Shown: piece by piece, positions 51,101 to 62,353 of the stretch
Layout: the number at the start of each line of letters is the position of its first letter
How positions within the stretch are numbered: the stretch's first letter is position 1
From: Osmia lignaria lignaria
Lineage: Eukaryota; Arthropoda; Insecta; Hymenoptera; Megachilidae
Assembly (NCBI RefSeq): GCF_051020975.1
Contig: NW_027478160.1
Span: 17,320,001 to 17,384,000 of the forward strand
DNA length: 64,000 bases
Direction: 5' to 3'
Notes under the pieces: generated by a model
The model's database searches: none
What the model saw: only the letters and a program-made list of their open reading frames with translations
Told to the model about the DNA's origin: nothing
Program-made: the position numbers and the translations under genes

Positions 51101-52049
51101 TCGAGATATATCAAGATATTTAAAAGTTCCGAAGCCGCACCAACATAATAGAGATACAGAAACACCGTGGCCCCTTTCTTTGAGATAACTCTGCACTAGT
51201 GCGAGCCGCAAATGCCACTTCCAGCTTAGCTGTGCAGAAGAAGAACAACAAGAATAAGAAATATCTCGAAATATGTCCGTCAGGCCCCTTCCCTTGAGAT
51301 AAATCTGCAAATATCTCGGAAACGAAGAGAGCTATGGCAAAATGTTAAGAGACCTTTTCTGTAGAGAATTAAGTTTCCTACTTTTTATGTTCTATGATAT
51401 TTTTTGATCAGATGCGTAGTTCTCGAGATATATCAAGATATTTAAAAGTTCCGAAGCCGCACCAACATAATAGAGATACAGAAACACCGTGGCCCCCTTC
51501 TTTGAGATAACTCTGCACTATTGCGAGCTGCAAATGCCACTTCCAGCTTAGCTGTGCAGAAGAAGAACAACAAGAAGAAGAAATATCTCGAAATATGTCC
51601 GTCAGGCCCCTTCCCTTGCGATAAATCTGCAAATATCTCGGAAACGAAGCGAGCTATGGCAAAATGTTAAGAGACCTTTTTTGTAGAGAATTAAGTTTCC
51701 CACTTTTTATGTTCTATGATATTTTTTGATCAGATGCGTAGTTCCCGAGATATATCAAGATATTTAAAAGTTCCGAAGCCGCACCAACATAATAGAGATA
51801 CAGAAACACCGTGGCCCCTTTCTTTGAGATAACTCTGCACTATTGCGAGCTGCAAATGCCACTTCCAGGTTAGGTGTGCAGAAGAAGAACAACAAGAAGA
51901 AGAAATATCTCGAAATATGTCCGTCAGGCCCCTTCCCTTGAGATATATCTGCAAATATCTCGGAAACGAAGCGAGCTATGGCAAAATGTTAAGAGACCTT
52001 TTTTGTAGAGAATTATGTTTCCTACAATTTATGTTCTATGATATTTTTT
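48186..52049. repeat. 12-monomer higher-order unit, copy 1 (3,864 bp)
   Basis: The order begins with the ACTCAGCAC and CACGAACAT monomers shared with the 10-mer domain, then TAAACCTGC, AATTGAGTTTCC, ACTTTGCAC, and a five-monomer repeat led by GGCCCCCTTC / CTTGCGATAAATC (49796 and again 51406). Isolated differences from copy 2 are AATGTGAAG (48446), TTCCAACTT (48644) and CAAACATCTC (49699). Confidence 0.85.
49796..51405. repeat. Nested 5-monomer repeat inside the 12-mer, first arm
   Basis: The monomers CTTGCGATAAATC, TTAGGTGTGC, CCGTCATGCC, CACGAACAT and CAAGAATAAG types occur here. The series starts again at 51406 with the same first four types, the third differing in detail and the fifth replaced by the TAAACCTGC type. 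The arrangement recurs at 53660 and 55270. Confidence 0.8.
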
Positions 52050-53015
52050 GATCAGAAGCGTAGTTTTCGAGATATATCGAGATATTTAAAAGTTCCGAAG
52101 CCGCACCAACATAATAGAGATACAGAAACACCGTGGCCCCTTTCTTTGAGATAACTCAGCACTAGTGCGAGCCGCAAATGCCACTTCCAGCTTAGCTGTG
52201 CAGAAGAAGAACAACAAGAAGAAGAAATATCTCGAAATATGTCCGTCATGCCCCTTCCCTTGAGATAAATCTGCAAATATCTCGGAAACGAAGCGAGCTA
52301 TGGCAAAATGTTAAGAGACCTTTTTTGTAGAGAATTAAGTTTCCTACTTTTTATGTTCTATGATAATTTTTGATCAGATGCGTAGTTCTCGAGATATATC
52401 AAGATATTTAAAAGTTCCGAAGCCGCACGAACATAATAGAGATACAGAAACACCGTAGCCCCTTTCTTTGAGATAACGCTGCACTAGTGCGAGCCGCAAA
52501 TGCCACTTCCAGCTTAGCTGTGCAGAAGAAGAACAACAAGAAGAAGAAATATCTCGAAATATGTCCGTCAGGCCCCTTCCCTTGAGATAAATCTGCAAAT
52601 ATCTCGGAAACGAAGCGAGCTATGGCAAACTGTTAAGAGACCTTTTTTGTAGAGAATTAAGTTTCCTACTTTTTATTTTCTATGATATTTTTTGATCAGA
52701 TGCGTAGTTCTCGAGATATATCAAGATATTTAAAAGTTCCGAAGCCGCACCAACATAATAGAGATACAGAAACACCGTGGCCCCTTTCTTTGAGATAACT
52801 CTGCACTAGTGCGAGCCGCAAATGCCACTTCCAGCTTAGCTGTGCAGAAGAAGAACAACAAGAAGAAGAAATATCTCGAAATATGTCCGTTAGGCCCCTT
52901 CCCTTGAGATAAACCTGCAAATATCTCGGAAACGAAGCGAGCTATGGCAAAATGTTAAGAGACCTTTTTTGTAGAGAATTAAGTTTCCTACTTTTTATGT
53001 TCTATGATATTTTTT
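51406..53015. repeat. Nested 5-monomer repeat inside the 12-mer, second arm
   Basis: This arm repeats the first at +1,610 bp. It can be told apart by GTTCCCGAG at 51741 and ACTCAGCAC at 52156, both inherited or altered as a set in the next unit. Confidence 0.75.
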
Positions 53016-55913
53016 GATCAGATGCGTAGTTCTCGAGATATATCAAGATATTTAAAAGTTCCGAAGCCGCACCAACATAATAGAGATACAGAAACACCGT
53101 GGCCCCTTTCTTTGAGATAACTCTGCACTATTGCGAGCTGCAAATGCCACTTCCAGCTTAGCTGTGCAGAAGAAGAACAACAAGAAGAAGAAATATCTCG
53201 AAATATGTCCGTCAGGCCCCTTCCCTTGAGATAAATCTGCAAATATCTCGGAAACGAAGAGAGCTATGGCAAAATGTTAAGAGACCTTTTTTGTAGAGAA
53301 TTGAGTTTCCTACAATTTATGTTCTATGATATTTTTTGATCAGAAGCGTAGTTTTCGAGATATATCGAGATATTTAAAAGTTCCGAAGCCGCACCAACAT
53401 AATAGAGATACAGAAACACCGTGGCCCCTTTCTTTGAGATAACTTTGCACTATTGCGAGCTGTAAATGCCACTTTCAGCTTAGCTGTGCAGAAGAAGAAC
53501 AACAAGAAGAAGAAATATCTCGAAATATGTCCGTCAGGCCCCTTCCCTTGAGATATATCTGCAAATATCTCGGAAACGAAGCGAGCTATGGCAAAATGTT
53601 AAGAGACCTTTTTTGTAGAGAATTATGTTTCCTATAATTTATGTTCTATGATATTTTTTGATCAGAAGCGTAGTTTTCGAGATATATCGAGATATTTAAA
53701 AGTTCCGAAGCCGCACCAACATAATAGAGATACAGAAACACCGTGGCCCCCTTCTTTGAGATAACTCTGCACTATTGCGAGCTGCAAATGCCACTTCCAG
53801 CTTAGCTGTGCAGAAGAAGAACAACAAGAAGAAGAAATATCTCGAAATATGTCCGTCAGGCCCCTTCCCTTGCGATAAATCTGCAAATATCTCGGAAACG
53901 AAGCGAGCTATGGCAAAATGTTAAGAGACCTTTTTTGTAGAGAATTAAGTTTCCCACTTTTTATGTTCTATGATATTTTTTGATCAGATGCGTAGTTCTC
54001 GAGATATATCAAGATATTTAAAAGTTCCGAAGCCGCACCAACATAATAGAGATACAGAAACACCGTGGCCCCTTTCTTTGAGATAACTCTGCACTATTGC
54101 GAGCTGCAAATGCCACTTCCAGGTTAGGTGTGCAGAAGAAGAACAACAAGAAGAAGAAATATCTCGAAATATGTCCGTCAGGCCCCTTCCCTTGAGATAT
54201 ATCTGCAAATATCTCGGAAACGAAGCGAGCTATGGCAAAATGTTAAGAGACCTTTTTTGTAGAGAATTATGTTTCCTACAATTTATGTTGTATGATATTT
54301 TTTGATCAGAAGCGTAGTTTTCGAGATATATCGAGATATTTAAAAGTTCCGAAGCCGCACCAACATAATAGAGATACAGAAACACCGTGGCCCCTTTCTT
54401 TGAGATAACTCTGCACTAGTGCGAGCCGCAAATGCCACTTCCAGCTTAGCTGTGCAGAAGAAGAACAACAAGAAGAAGAAATATCTCGAAATATGTCCGT
54501 CATGCCCCTTCCCTTGAGATAAATCTGCAAATATCTCGGAAACGAAGCGAGCTATGGCAAAATGTTAAGAGACCTTTTTTGTAGAGAATTAAGTTTCCTA
54601 CTTTTTATGTTCTATGATAATTTTTGATCAGATGCGTAGTTCTCGAGATATATCAAGATATTTAAAAGTTCCGAAGCCGCACGAACATAATAGAGATACA
54701 GAAACACCGTAGCCCCTTTCTTTGAGATAACGCTGCACTAGTGCGAGCCGCAAATGCCACTTCCAGCTTAGCTGTGCAGAAGAAGAACAACAAGAAGAAG
54801 AAATATCTCGAAATATGTCCGTCAGGCCCCTTCCCTTGAGATAAATCTGCAAATATCTCGGAAACGAAGCGAGCTATGGCAAACTGTTAAGAGACCTTTT
54901 TTGTAGAGAATTAAGTTTCCTACTTTTTATTTTCTATGATATTTTTTGATCAGATGCGTAGTTCTCGAGATATATCAAGATATTTAAAAGTTCCGAAGCC
55001 GCACCAACATAATAGAGATACAGAAACACCGTGGCCCCTTTCTTTGAGATAACTCTGCACTAGTGCGAGCCGCAAATGCCACTTCCAGCTTAGCTGTGCA
55101 GAAGAAGAACAACAAGAATAAGAAATATCTCGAAATATGTCCGTCAGGCCCCTTCCCTTGAGATAAATCTGCAAATATCTCGGAAACGAAGAGAGCTATG
55201 GCAAAATGTTAAGAGACCTTTTCTGTAGAGAATTAAGTTTCCTACTTTTTATGTTCTATGATATTTTTTGATCAGATGCGTAGTTCTCGAGATATATCAA
55301 GATATTTAAAAGTTCCGAAGCCGCACCAACATAATAGAGATACAGAAACACCGTGGCCCCCTTCTTTGAGATAACTCTGCACTATTGCGAGCTGCAAATG
55401 CCACTTCCAGCTTAGCTGTGCAGAAGAAGAACAACAAGAAGAAGAAATATCTCGAAATATGTCCGTCAGGCCCCTTCCCTTGCGATAAATCTGCAAATAT
55501 CTCGGAAACGAAGCGAGCTATGGCAAAATGTTAAGAGACCTTTTTTGTAGAGAATTAAGTTTCCCACTTTTTATGTTCTATGATATTTTTTGATCAGATG
55601 CGTAGTTCCCGAGATATATCAAGATATTTAAAAGTTCCGAAGCCGCACCAACATAATAGAGATACAGAAACACCGTGGCCCCTTTCTTTGAGATAACTCT
55701 GCACTATTGCGAGCTGCAAATGCCACTTCCAGGTTAGGTGTGCAGAAGAAGAACAACAAGAAGAAGAAATATCTCGAAATATGTCCGTCAGGCCCCTTCC
55801 CTTGAGATATATCTGCAAATATCTCGGAAACGAAGCGAGCTATGGCAAAATGTTAAGAGACCTTTTTTGTAGAGAATTATGTTTCCTACAATTTATGTTC
55901 TATGATATTTTTT
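52050..55913. repeat. 12-monomer higher-order unit, copy 2 (3,864 bp)
   Basis: All marker monomers of copy 1 recur at +3,864 bp, including ACTTTGCAC with CACTTTCAGC (53443), ATGTTGTATG (54286), and TTCCCGAG (55606). A following partial copy covers the start of a third unit. Confidence 0.85.
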
Positions 55914-57201
55914 GATCAGAAGCGTAGTTTTCGAGATATATCGAGATATTTAAAAGTTCCGAAGCCGCACCAACATAATAGAGATACAGAAACACCGTGG
56001 CCCCTTTCTTTGAGATAACTCTGCACTAGTGCGAGCCGCAAATGCCACTTCCAGCTTAGCTGTGCAGAAGAAGAACAACAAGAAGAAGAAATATCTCGAA
56101 ATATGTCCGTCATGCCCCTTCCCTTGAGATAAATCTGCAAATATCTCGGAAACGAAGCGAGCTATGGCAAAATGTTAAGAGACCTTTTTTGTAGAGAATT
56201 AAGTTTCCTACTTTTTATGTTCTATGATAATTTTTGATCAGATGCGTAGTTCTCGAGATATATCAAGATATTTAAAAGTTCCGAAGCCGCACGAACATAA
56301 TAGAGATACAGAAACACCGTAGCCCCTTTCTTTGAGATAACGCTGCACTAGTGCGAGCCGCAAATGCCACTTCCAGCTTAGCTGTGCAGAAGAAGAACAA
56401 CAAGAAGAAGAAATATCTCGAAATATGTCCGTCAGGCCCCTTCCCTTGAGATAAATCTGCAAATATCTCGGAAACGAAGCGAGCTATGGCAAACTGTTAA
56501 GAGACCTTTTTTGTAGAGAATTAAGTTTCCTACTTTTTATTTTCTATGATATTTTTTGATCAGATGCGTAGTTCTCGAGATATATCAAGATATTTAAAAG
56601 TTCCGAAGCCGCACCAACATAATAGAGATACAGAAACACCGTGGCCCCTTTCTTTGAGATAACTCTGCACTAGTGCGAGCCGCAAATGCCACTTCCAGCT
56701 TAGCTGTGCAGAAGAAGAACAACAAGAAGAAGAAATATCTCGAAATATGTCCGTTAGGCCCCTTCCCTTGAGATAAACCTGCAAATATCTCGGAAACGAA
56801 GCGAGCTATGGCAAAATGTTAAGAGACCTTTTTTGTAGAAAATTAAGTTTCATACTTTTTATGTTCTATGATATTTTTTGATCAGATGCGTAGTTCTCGA
56901 GATATATCAAGATATTTAAAAGTTCCGAAGCCGCACCAACATAATAGAGATACAGAAACACCGTGGCCCCTTTCTTTGAGATAACTCTGCACTATTGCGA
57001 GCTGCAAATGCCACTTCCAGCTTAGCTGTGCAGAAGAAGAACAACAAGAAGAAGAAATATCTCGAAATATGTCCGTCAGGCCCCTTCCCTTGAGATAAAT
57101 CTGCAAATATCTCGGAAACGAAGAGAGCTATGGCAAAATGTTAAGAGACCTTTTTTGTAGAGAATTAAGTTTCCTACAATTTATGTTCTATGATATTTTT
57201 T
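55914..57201. repeat. 12-monomer unit, partial third copy (4 monomers)
   Basis: Four monomers follow the 12-mer order (ACTCTGCACTAGTG, CACGAACAT, TAAACCTGC, then the plain type) before the pattern breaks at 57202. The first monomer has ACTCTGCAC where copies 1 and 2 have ACTCAGCAC, and the tail near 56840 has private changes (GTAGAAAATT, TTTCATAC). Confidence 0.75.
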
Positions 57202-57523
57202 GATCAGAAGCGTAGTTTTCGAGATATATCGAGATATTTAAAAGTTCCGAAGCCGCACCAACATAATAGAGATACAGAAACACCGTGGCCCCTTTCTTTG
57301 AGATAACTCTGCACTAGTGCGAGCCGCAAATGCCACTTCCAGCTTAGCTGTGCAGAAGAAGAACAACAAGAAGAAGAAATATCTCGAAATATGTCCGTCA
57401 TGCCCCTTCCCTTGAGATAAATCTGCAAATATCTCGGAAACGAAGCGAGCTATGGCAAAATGTTAAGATACCGTTTTTGTAGAGAATTAAGTTTCCTACT
57501 TTTTATGTTCTATGATATTTTTT

Positions 57524-58167
57524 GATCAGACGCGTAGTTCTCGAGATATATCAAGATATTTAAAAGTTCCGAAGCCGCACCAACATAATAGAGATACAGA
57601 GACACCGTGGCCCCTTTCTTTGAGATAACTCTGCACCATTGCGAGCTGCAAATGCCACTTCCAGCTTAGCTGTGCAGAAGAAGAACAACAAGAATAAGAA
57701 ATATCTCGAAATATGTCCGTCAGGACCCTTCCCTTGAGATAAATATGCAAATATCTCGGAAACGAAGAGAGCTATGGCAAAATGTTAAGAGACCTTTTCT
57801 GTAGAGAATTAAGTTTCCTACTTTTTATGTTCTATGATATTTTTTGATCAGATGCGCAGTTCTCGAGATATATCAAGATATTTAAAAGTTCCGAAGCCGC
57901 ACCAACATAATACAGATACAGAAACACCGTGGCCCCCTTCTTTGAGATAACTCTGCACTATTGCGAGCTGCAAATGCCACTTCCAGCTTAGCTGTGCAGA
58001 AGAAGAACAACAAGAAGAAGAAATATCTCGAAATATGTCCGTCAGGCCCCTTCCCTTGAGATAAATCTGCAAATATCTCGGAAACGAAGCGAGCTATGGC
58101 AAAATGTTAAGAGACCGTTTTTGTAGAGAATTAAGTTTCCTACTTTTTATGTTCTATGATATTTTTT
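57524..58167. repeat. 2-monomer repeat, copy 1 (644 bp)
   Basis: A pair made of a CAGGACCC / AAATATGC monomer and a GGCCCCCTTC monomer, repeated at once at 58168-58811. Private bases here are GATCAGACGCG, AGAGACACC, GCACCATTG and TACAGATAC. Confidence 0.8.
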
Positions 58168-58811
58168 GATCAGATGCGTAGTTCTCGAGATATATCAGGA
58201 TATTTAAAAGTTCCGAAGCCGCACCAACATAATAGAGATACAGAAACACCGTGGCCCCTTTCTTTGAGATAACTCTGCACTATTTCGAGCTGCAAATGCC
58301 ACTTCCAGCTTAGCTGTGCAGAAGAAGAACAACAAGAATAAGAAATATCTCGAAATATGTCCGTCAGGACCCTTCCCTTGAGATAAATATGCAAATATCT
58401 CGGAAACGAAGAGAGCTATGGCAAAATGTTAAGAGACCTTTTCTGTAGAGAATTAAGTTTCCTACTTTTTATGTTCTATGATATTTTTTGATCAGATGCG
58501 TAGTTCTCGAGATATATCAAGATATTTAAAAGTTCCGAAGCCGCACCAACATAATAGAGATACAGAAACACCGTGGCCCCCTTCTTTGAGATAACTCTGC
58601 ACTATTGCGAGCTGCAAATGCCACTTCCAGCTTAGCTGTGCAGAAGAAGAACAACAAGAAGAAGAAATATCTCGAAATATGTCCGTCAGGCCCCTTCCCT
58701 TGAGATAAATCTGCAAATATCTCGGAAACGAAGCGAGCTATGGCAAAATGTTAAGAGACCTTTTTTGTAGAGAATTAAGTTTCCCACTTTTTATGTTCTA
58801 TGATATTTTTT
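58168..58811. repeat. 2-monomer repeat, copy 2 (644 bp)
   Basis: The same monomer order as 57524-58167. Private bases are ATCAGGATATT (58197) and CTATTTCGAGC (58281). Roughly ten differences between the copies make this older than the 10-mer copies. Confidence 0.8.
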
Positions 58812-59455
58812 GATCAGATGCGTAGTTCTCGAGATATATCAAGATATTTAAAAGTTCCGAAGCCGCACCAACATAATAGAGATACAGAAACACCGTGGCC
58901 CCTTTCTTTGAGATAACTCTGCACTATTGCGAGCTGCAAATGCCACTTTCAGGTTAGCTGTGCAGAAGAAGAACAACAAGAAGAAGAAATATCTCGAAAT
59001 ATGTCCGTCAGGCCCCTTCCCTTGAGATAAATCTGCAAATATCTCGGAAACGAAGCGAGCTATGGCAAAATGTTAAGAGACCTTTTTTGTAGAGAATTAA
59101 GTTTCCCACTTTTTACGTTCTATGATATTTTTTGATCAGATGCGTAGTTCTCGAGATATATCAAGATATTTAAAAGTTCCGAAGCCGCACCAACATAATA
59201 GAGATACAGAAACACCGTGGCCCCTTTCTTTGAGATAACTCTGCACTATTGCGGGCTGCAAATGCCCCTTTCAGGTTAGCTGTGCAGAAGAAGAACAACA
59301 AGAAGAAGAAATATCTCGAAATATGTCCGTCAGGCCCCTTCCCTTGAGATATATCTGCAAATATCTCGGAAACGAAGCGAGCTATGGCAAAATGTTAAGA
59401 GACCTTTTTTGTAGAGAATTATGTTTCCTACAATTTATGTTCTATGATATTTTTT
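58812..59455. repeat. Two adjacent monomers sharing CACTTTCAGG / CCTTTCAGG
   Basis: Both monomers carry TTTCAGGTTAG, where most copies have TTCCAGCTTAG or TTCCAGGTTAG, and both are preceded by TTTCCCAC. This is a simple single-monomer duplication with later changes (GCGGGCTGC and GCCCCTTTC in the second, TTTTTACG in between). Confidence 0.7.
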
Positions 59456-59540
59456 GATCAGATGCGTAGTTCTCGAGATATATCAAGATATTTAAAAGTT
59501 CCGAAGCCGCACCAACATAATAGAGATACAGAAACACCGT

Positions 59541-59567
59541 GGCCCCTTTCTTTGAGATAACTCTGCA
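59541..59567. repeat. Internal direct repeat of the monomer, left copy
   Basis: Twenty-seven bases from GGCCCC to TCTGCA match those 114 bp downstream at 59655-59681 at 24 positions. The differences are T/C at the 9th and 11th bases and C/A at the 21st. Both copies are preceded by CCGT, directly here and with two extra bases in the other, and both are followed by GCGAGCT and a GCAAA(A)TG word, with about 14 extra bases in the right copy. The same pair occurs in essentially every monomer. Confidence 0.85.
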
Positions 59568-59608
59568 CTATTGCGAGCTGCAAATGCCACTTCCAGCTTA
59601 GCTGTGCA

Positions 59609-59633
59609 GAAGAAGAACAACAAGAAGAAGAAA
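59609..59633. repeat. GAA/CAA trinucleotide tract inside the monomer
   Basis: About 25 bases of GAA and CAA triplets on the plus strand lie between GTGCA and TATCTCG in every monomer. It is the one simple-sequence stretch in the unit and a plausible slippage site; the 15-bp loss at 13591-13600 falls here. Substitutions occur (GAT for GAA near 14864, GGA near 40935, AAT near 40627, AAG for AAC near 24190), but length is otherwise constant. Confidence 0.85.
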
Positions 59634-59654
59634 TATCTCGAAATATGTCCGTCA

Positions 59655-59681
59655 GGCCCCTTCCCTTGAGATAAATCTGCA
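59655..59681. repeat. Internal direct repeat of the monomer, right copy
   Basis: This is the partner of 59541-59567 within the same monomer. The right copy is the more variable one across the array. A recurrent version reads GGCCAGTTCCTTTGAG in place of GGCCCCTTCCCTTGAG (for example near 1084, 3660, 8811, 14909 and 16851), and TAAATCTGC alternates with TATATCTGC. Confidence 0.85.
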
Positions 59682-60421
59682 AATATCTCGGAAACGAAGA
59701 GAGCTATGGCAAAATGTTAAGAGACCTTTTTTGTAGAGTATTATGTTTCCTACAATTTATGTTCTATGATATTTCTTGATCAGAAGCGTAGTTTTCGAGA
59801 TATATCGAGATATTTAAAAGTTCCGAAGCCGCACCAACATAATAGAGATACAGAAACACCGTGGCCCCTTTCTTTGAGATAACTCTGCACTAGTGCGAGC
59901 CGCAAATGCCACTTCCAGCTTAGCTGTGCAGAAGAAGAACCACAAGAAGAAGAAATATCTCGAAATATGTCCGTCATGCCCCTTCCCTTGAGATAAATCT
60001 GCAAATATCTCGGAAACGAAGCGAGCTATGGCAAAATGTTCAGAGACCTTTTTTGTAGAGAATTAAGTTTCCTACTTTTTATGTTCTATCATAATTTTTG
60101 ATCAGATGCGTAGTTCTCGAGATATATCAAGATATTTAAAAGTTCCGAAGCCGCACCAACATAATAGAGATACAGAAACACCGTGGCCCCTTTCTTTGAG
60201 ATAACTCTGCACTATTGCGAGCTGCAAATGCCACTTCCAGCTTAGCTGTGCAGAAGAAGAACAACAAGAATAAGAAATATCTCGAAATATGTCCGTCAGG
60301 CCCCTTCCCTTGAGATAAATCTGCAAATATCTCGGAAACGAAGAGAGCTATGGCAAAATGTTAAGAGACCTTTTCTGTAGAGAATTAAGTTTCCTACTTT
60401 TTATGTTCTATGATATTTTTT

Positions 60422-61387
60422 GATCAGATGCGTAGTTCTCGAGATATATCAAGATATTTAAAAGTTCCGAAGCCGCACCAACATAATAGAGATACAGAAA
60501 CACCGTGGCCCCCTTCTTTGAGATAACTCTGCACTATTGCGAGCTGCAAATGCCACTTCCAGCTTAGCTGTGCAGAAGAAGAACAACAAGAAGAAGAAAT
60601 ATCTCGAAATATGTCCGTCAGGCCCCTTCCCTTGAGATAAATCTGCAAATATCTCGGAAACGAAGCGAGCTATGGCAAAATGTTAAGAGACCTTTTTTGT
60701 AGAGAATTAAGTTTCCTACTTTTTATGTTCTATGATATTTTTTGATCAGATGCGCAGTTCTCGAGATATATCAAGATATTTAAAAGTTCCGAAGCCGCAC
60801 CAACATAATAGAGATACAGAAACACCGTGGCCCCTTTCTTTGAGATAACTCTGCACTATTGCGAGCTGCAAATGCCACTTCCAGGTTAGCTGTGCAGAAG
60901 AAGAACAACAAGAAGAAGAAATATCTCGAAATATGTCCGTCAGGCCCCTTCCCTTGAGATATATCTGCAAATATCTCGGAAACGAAGCGAGCTATGGCAA
61001 AATGTTAAGAGACCTTTTTTGTAGAGAATTAAGTTTCCTACTTTTTATGTTCTATGATATTTTCTGATCAGATGCGTAGTTCTCGAGATATATCAAGATA
61101 TTTAAAAGTTCCGAAGCCGCACCAACATAATAGAGATACAGAAACACCGTGGCCCCTTTCTTTGAGATAACTATGCACGATTGCGAGCTGGAAATGCCAC
61201 TTCCAGTTTAGCTGTGCAGAAGAAGAACAACAAGAAGAAGAAATATCACGAAATATGTCCGTTAGGCCCCTTCCCTTGAGATAAATCTGCAAATATCTCG
61301 GAAACGAAGCGAGCTATGGCAAAATGTTAAGAGACCTTTTTTGTAGAGAATTAAGTTTCCTACTTTTTATGTTCTATGATATTTTTT
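60422..61387. repeat. 3-monomer unit, copy 1 (966 bp)
   Basis: The order is GGCCCCCTTC, CCAGGTTAGC, then a TTTTCTGATCAG / GCACGATTGCG / ATCACG monomer at 61066. The first two types recur at 61388 and 61710. The third is replaced there by a second CCAGGTTAGC copy with AAACCTGTCC. Confidence 0.75.
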
Positions 61388-62353
61388 GATCAGATGCGTA
61401 GTTCTCGAGATATATCAAGATATTTAAAAGTTCCGAAGCCGCACCAACATAATAGAGATACAGAAACACCGTGGCCCCCTTCTTTGAGATAACTCTGCAC
61501 TATTGCGAGCTGCAAATGCCACTTCCAGCTTAGCTGTGCAGAAGAAGAACAACAAGAAGAAGAAATATCTCGAAATATGTCCGTCAGGCCCCTTCCCTTG
61601 AGATAAATCTGCAAATATCTCGGAAACGAAGCGAGCTATGGCAAAATGTTAAGAGACCTTTTTTGTAGAGAATTAAGTTTTCCACTTTTTATGTTCTATG
61701 ATATTTTTTGATCAGATGCGTAGTTCTCGAGATATATCAAGATATTTAAAAGTTCCGAAGCCGCACCAACATAATAGAGATACAGAAACACCGTGGCCCC
61801 TTTCTTTGAGATAACTCTGCACTATTGCGAGCTGCAAATGCCACTTCCAGGTTAGCTGTGCAGAAGAAGAACAACAAGAAGAAGAAATATCTCGAAATAT
61901 GTCCGTCAGGCCCCTTCCCTTGAGATATATCTGCAAATATCTCGGAAACGAAGCGAGCTATGGCAAAATGTTAAGAGACCTTTTTTGTAGAGAATTATGT
62001 TTCCTACAATTTATGTTCTATGATATTTTTTGATCAGATGCGTAGTTCTCGAGATATATCAAGATATTTAAAAGTTCCGAAGCCGCACCAACATAATAGA
62101 GATACAGAAACACCGTGGCCCCTTTCTTTGAGATAACTCTGCACTATTGCGAGCTGCAAATGCCACTTCCAGGTTAGCTGTGCAGAAGAAGAACAACAAG
62201 AAGAAGAAATATCTCGAAACCTGTCCGTCAGGCCCCTTCCCTTGAGATATATCTGCAAATATCTCGGAAACGAAGCGAGCTATGGCAAAATGTTAAGAGA
62301 CCTTTTTTGTAGAGAATTATGTTTCCTACAATTTATGTTCTATGATATTTTTT
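61388..62353. repeat. 3-monomer unit, copy 2 (966 bp), third member replaced
   Basis: Matches 60422-61387 for two monomers. The third (62032) looks like a duplicate of the second with AAACCTGTCC added. That marker recurs at 63183 in a different monomer background. Confidence 0.7.

Larger units (their letters stand above)
59456..59777. repeat. Representative monomer with internal layout
   Basis: This copy carries the commonest base at most variable sites. In order it has GATCAG and CTCGAG (offsets 1 and 17), GATATATC (offset 22), a GGCCCC-to-TCTGCA segment (86-112), a GCGAGCT word (118), a GAA/CAA tract (154-178), ATATCTCG (179), the second GGCCCC-to-TCTGCA segment (200-226), another ATATCTCG (229), GCGAGCT again (244), and a T-rich end with T runs near 272, 299 and 317. 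The window continues in phase on both sides. Its own departures from the common type are in the tail, which has TTATG and CAATTT in place of TTAAG and CTTTTT, and a C in the last T run. Confidence 0.9.
59456..60100. repeat. Duplicated pair of monomers, copy 1 (9-monomer spacing)
   Basis: This matches 62354-62998 at 2,898 bp. Both have TATTTCTTGATCAGAAGCG between their two monomers and CCGTCATGCC in the second. Private changes here are GAGTATTATG, GAACCACAAG, TTCAGAGACC and CTATCATAAT. Confidence 0.75.

Noticed and set aside
59458..59682. A 74-codon minus-strand reading frame repeated in most monomers, rich in Ser and Cys
   Set aside because: It starts at TTG, not ATG. Its Ser/Cys run is just the GAA/CAA tract read backwards. 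322 is not a multiple of three, so frames do not join between monomers. Stops and frameshifts are copied along the array. I do not treat it as a gene.
59456..59777. CENP-B box
   Set aside because: TTCG occurs (GTTTTCGAGATATATCGAG heads and CTTCG on the minus strand), but the required CGGG end is not present at the right spacing in any monomer type read.
59456..59777. Dimeric origin of the monomer from a 161-bp unit
   Set aside because: The only strong internal repeat is at 114 bp. The CTCGA words at offsets 17 and 182 are too short to support a half-unit repeat.
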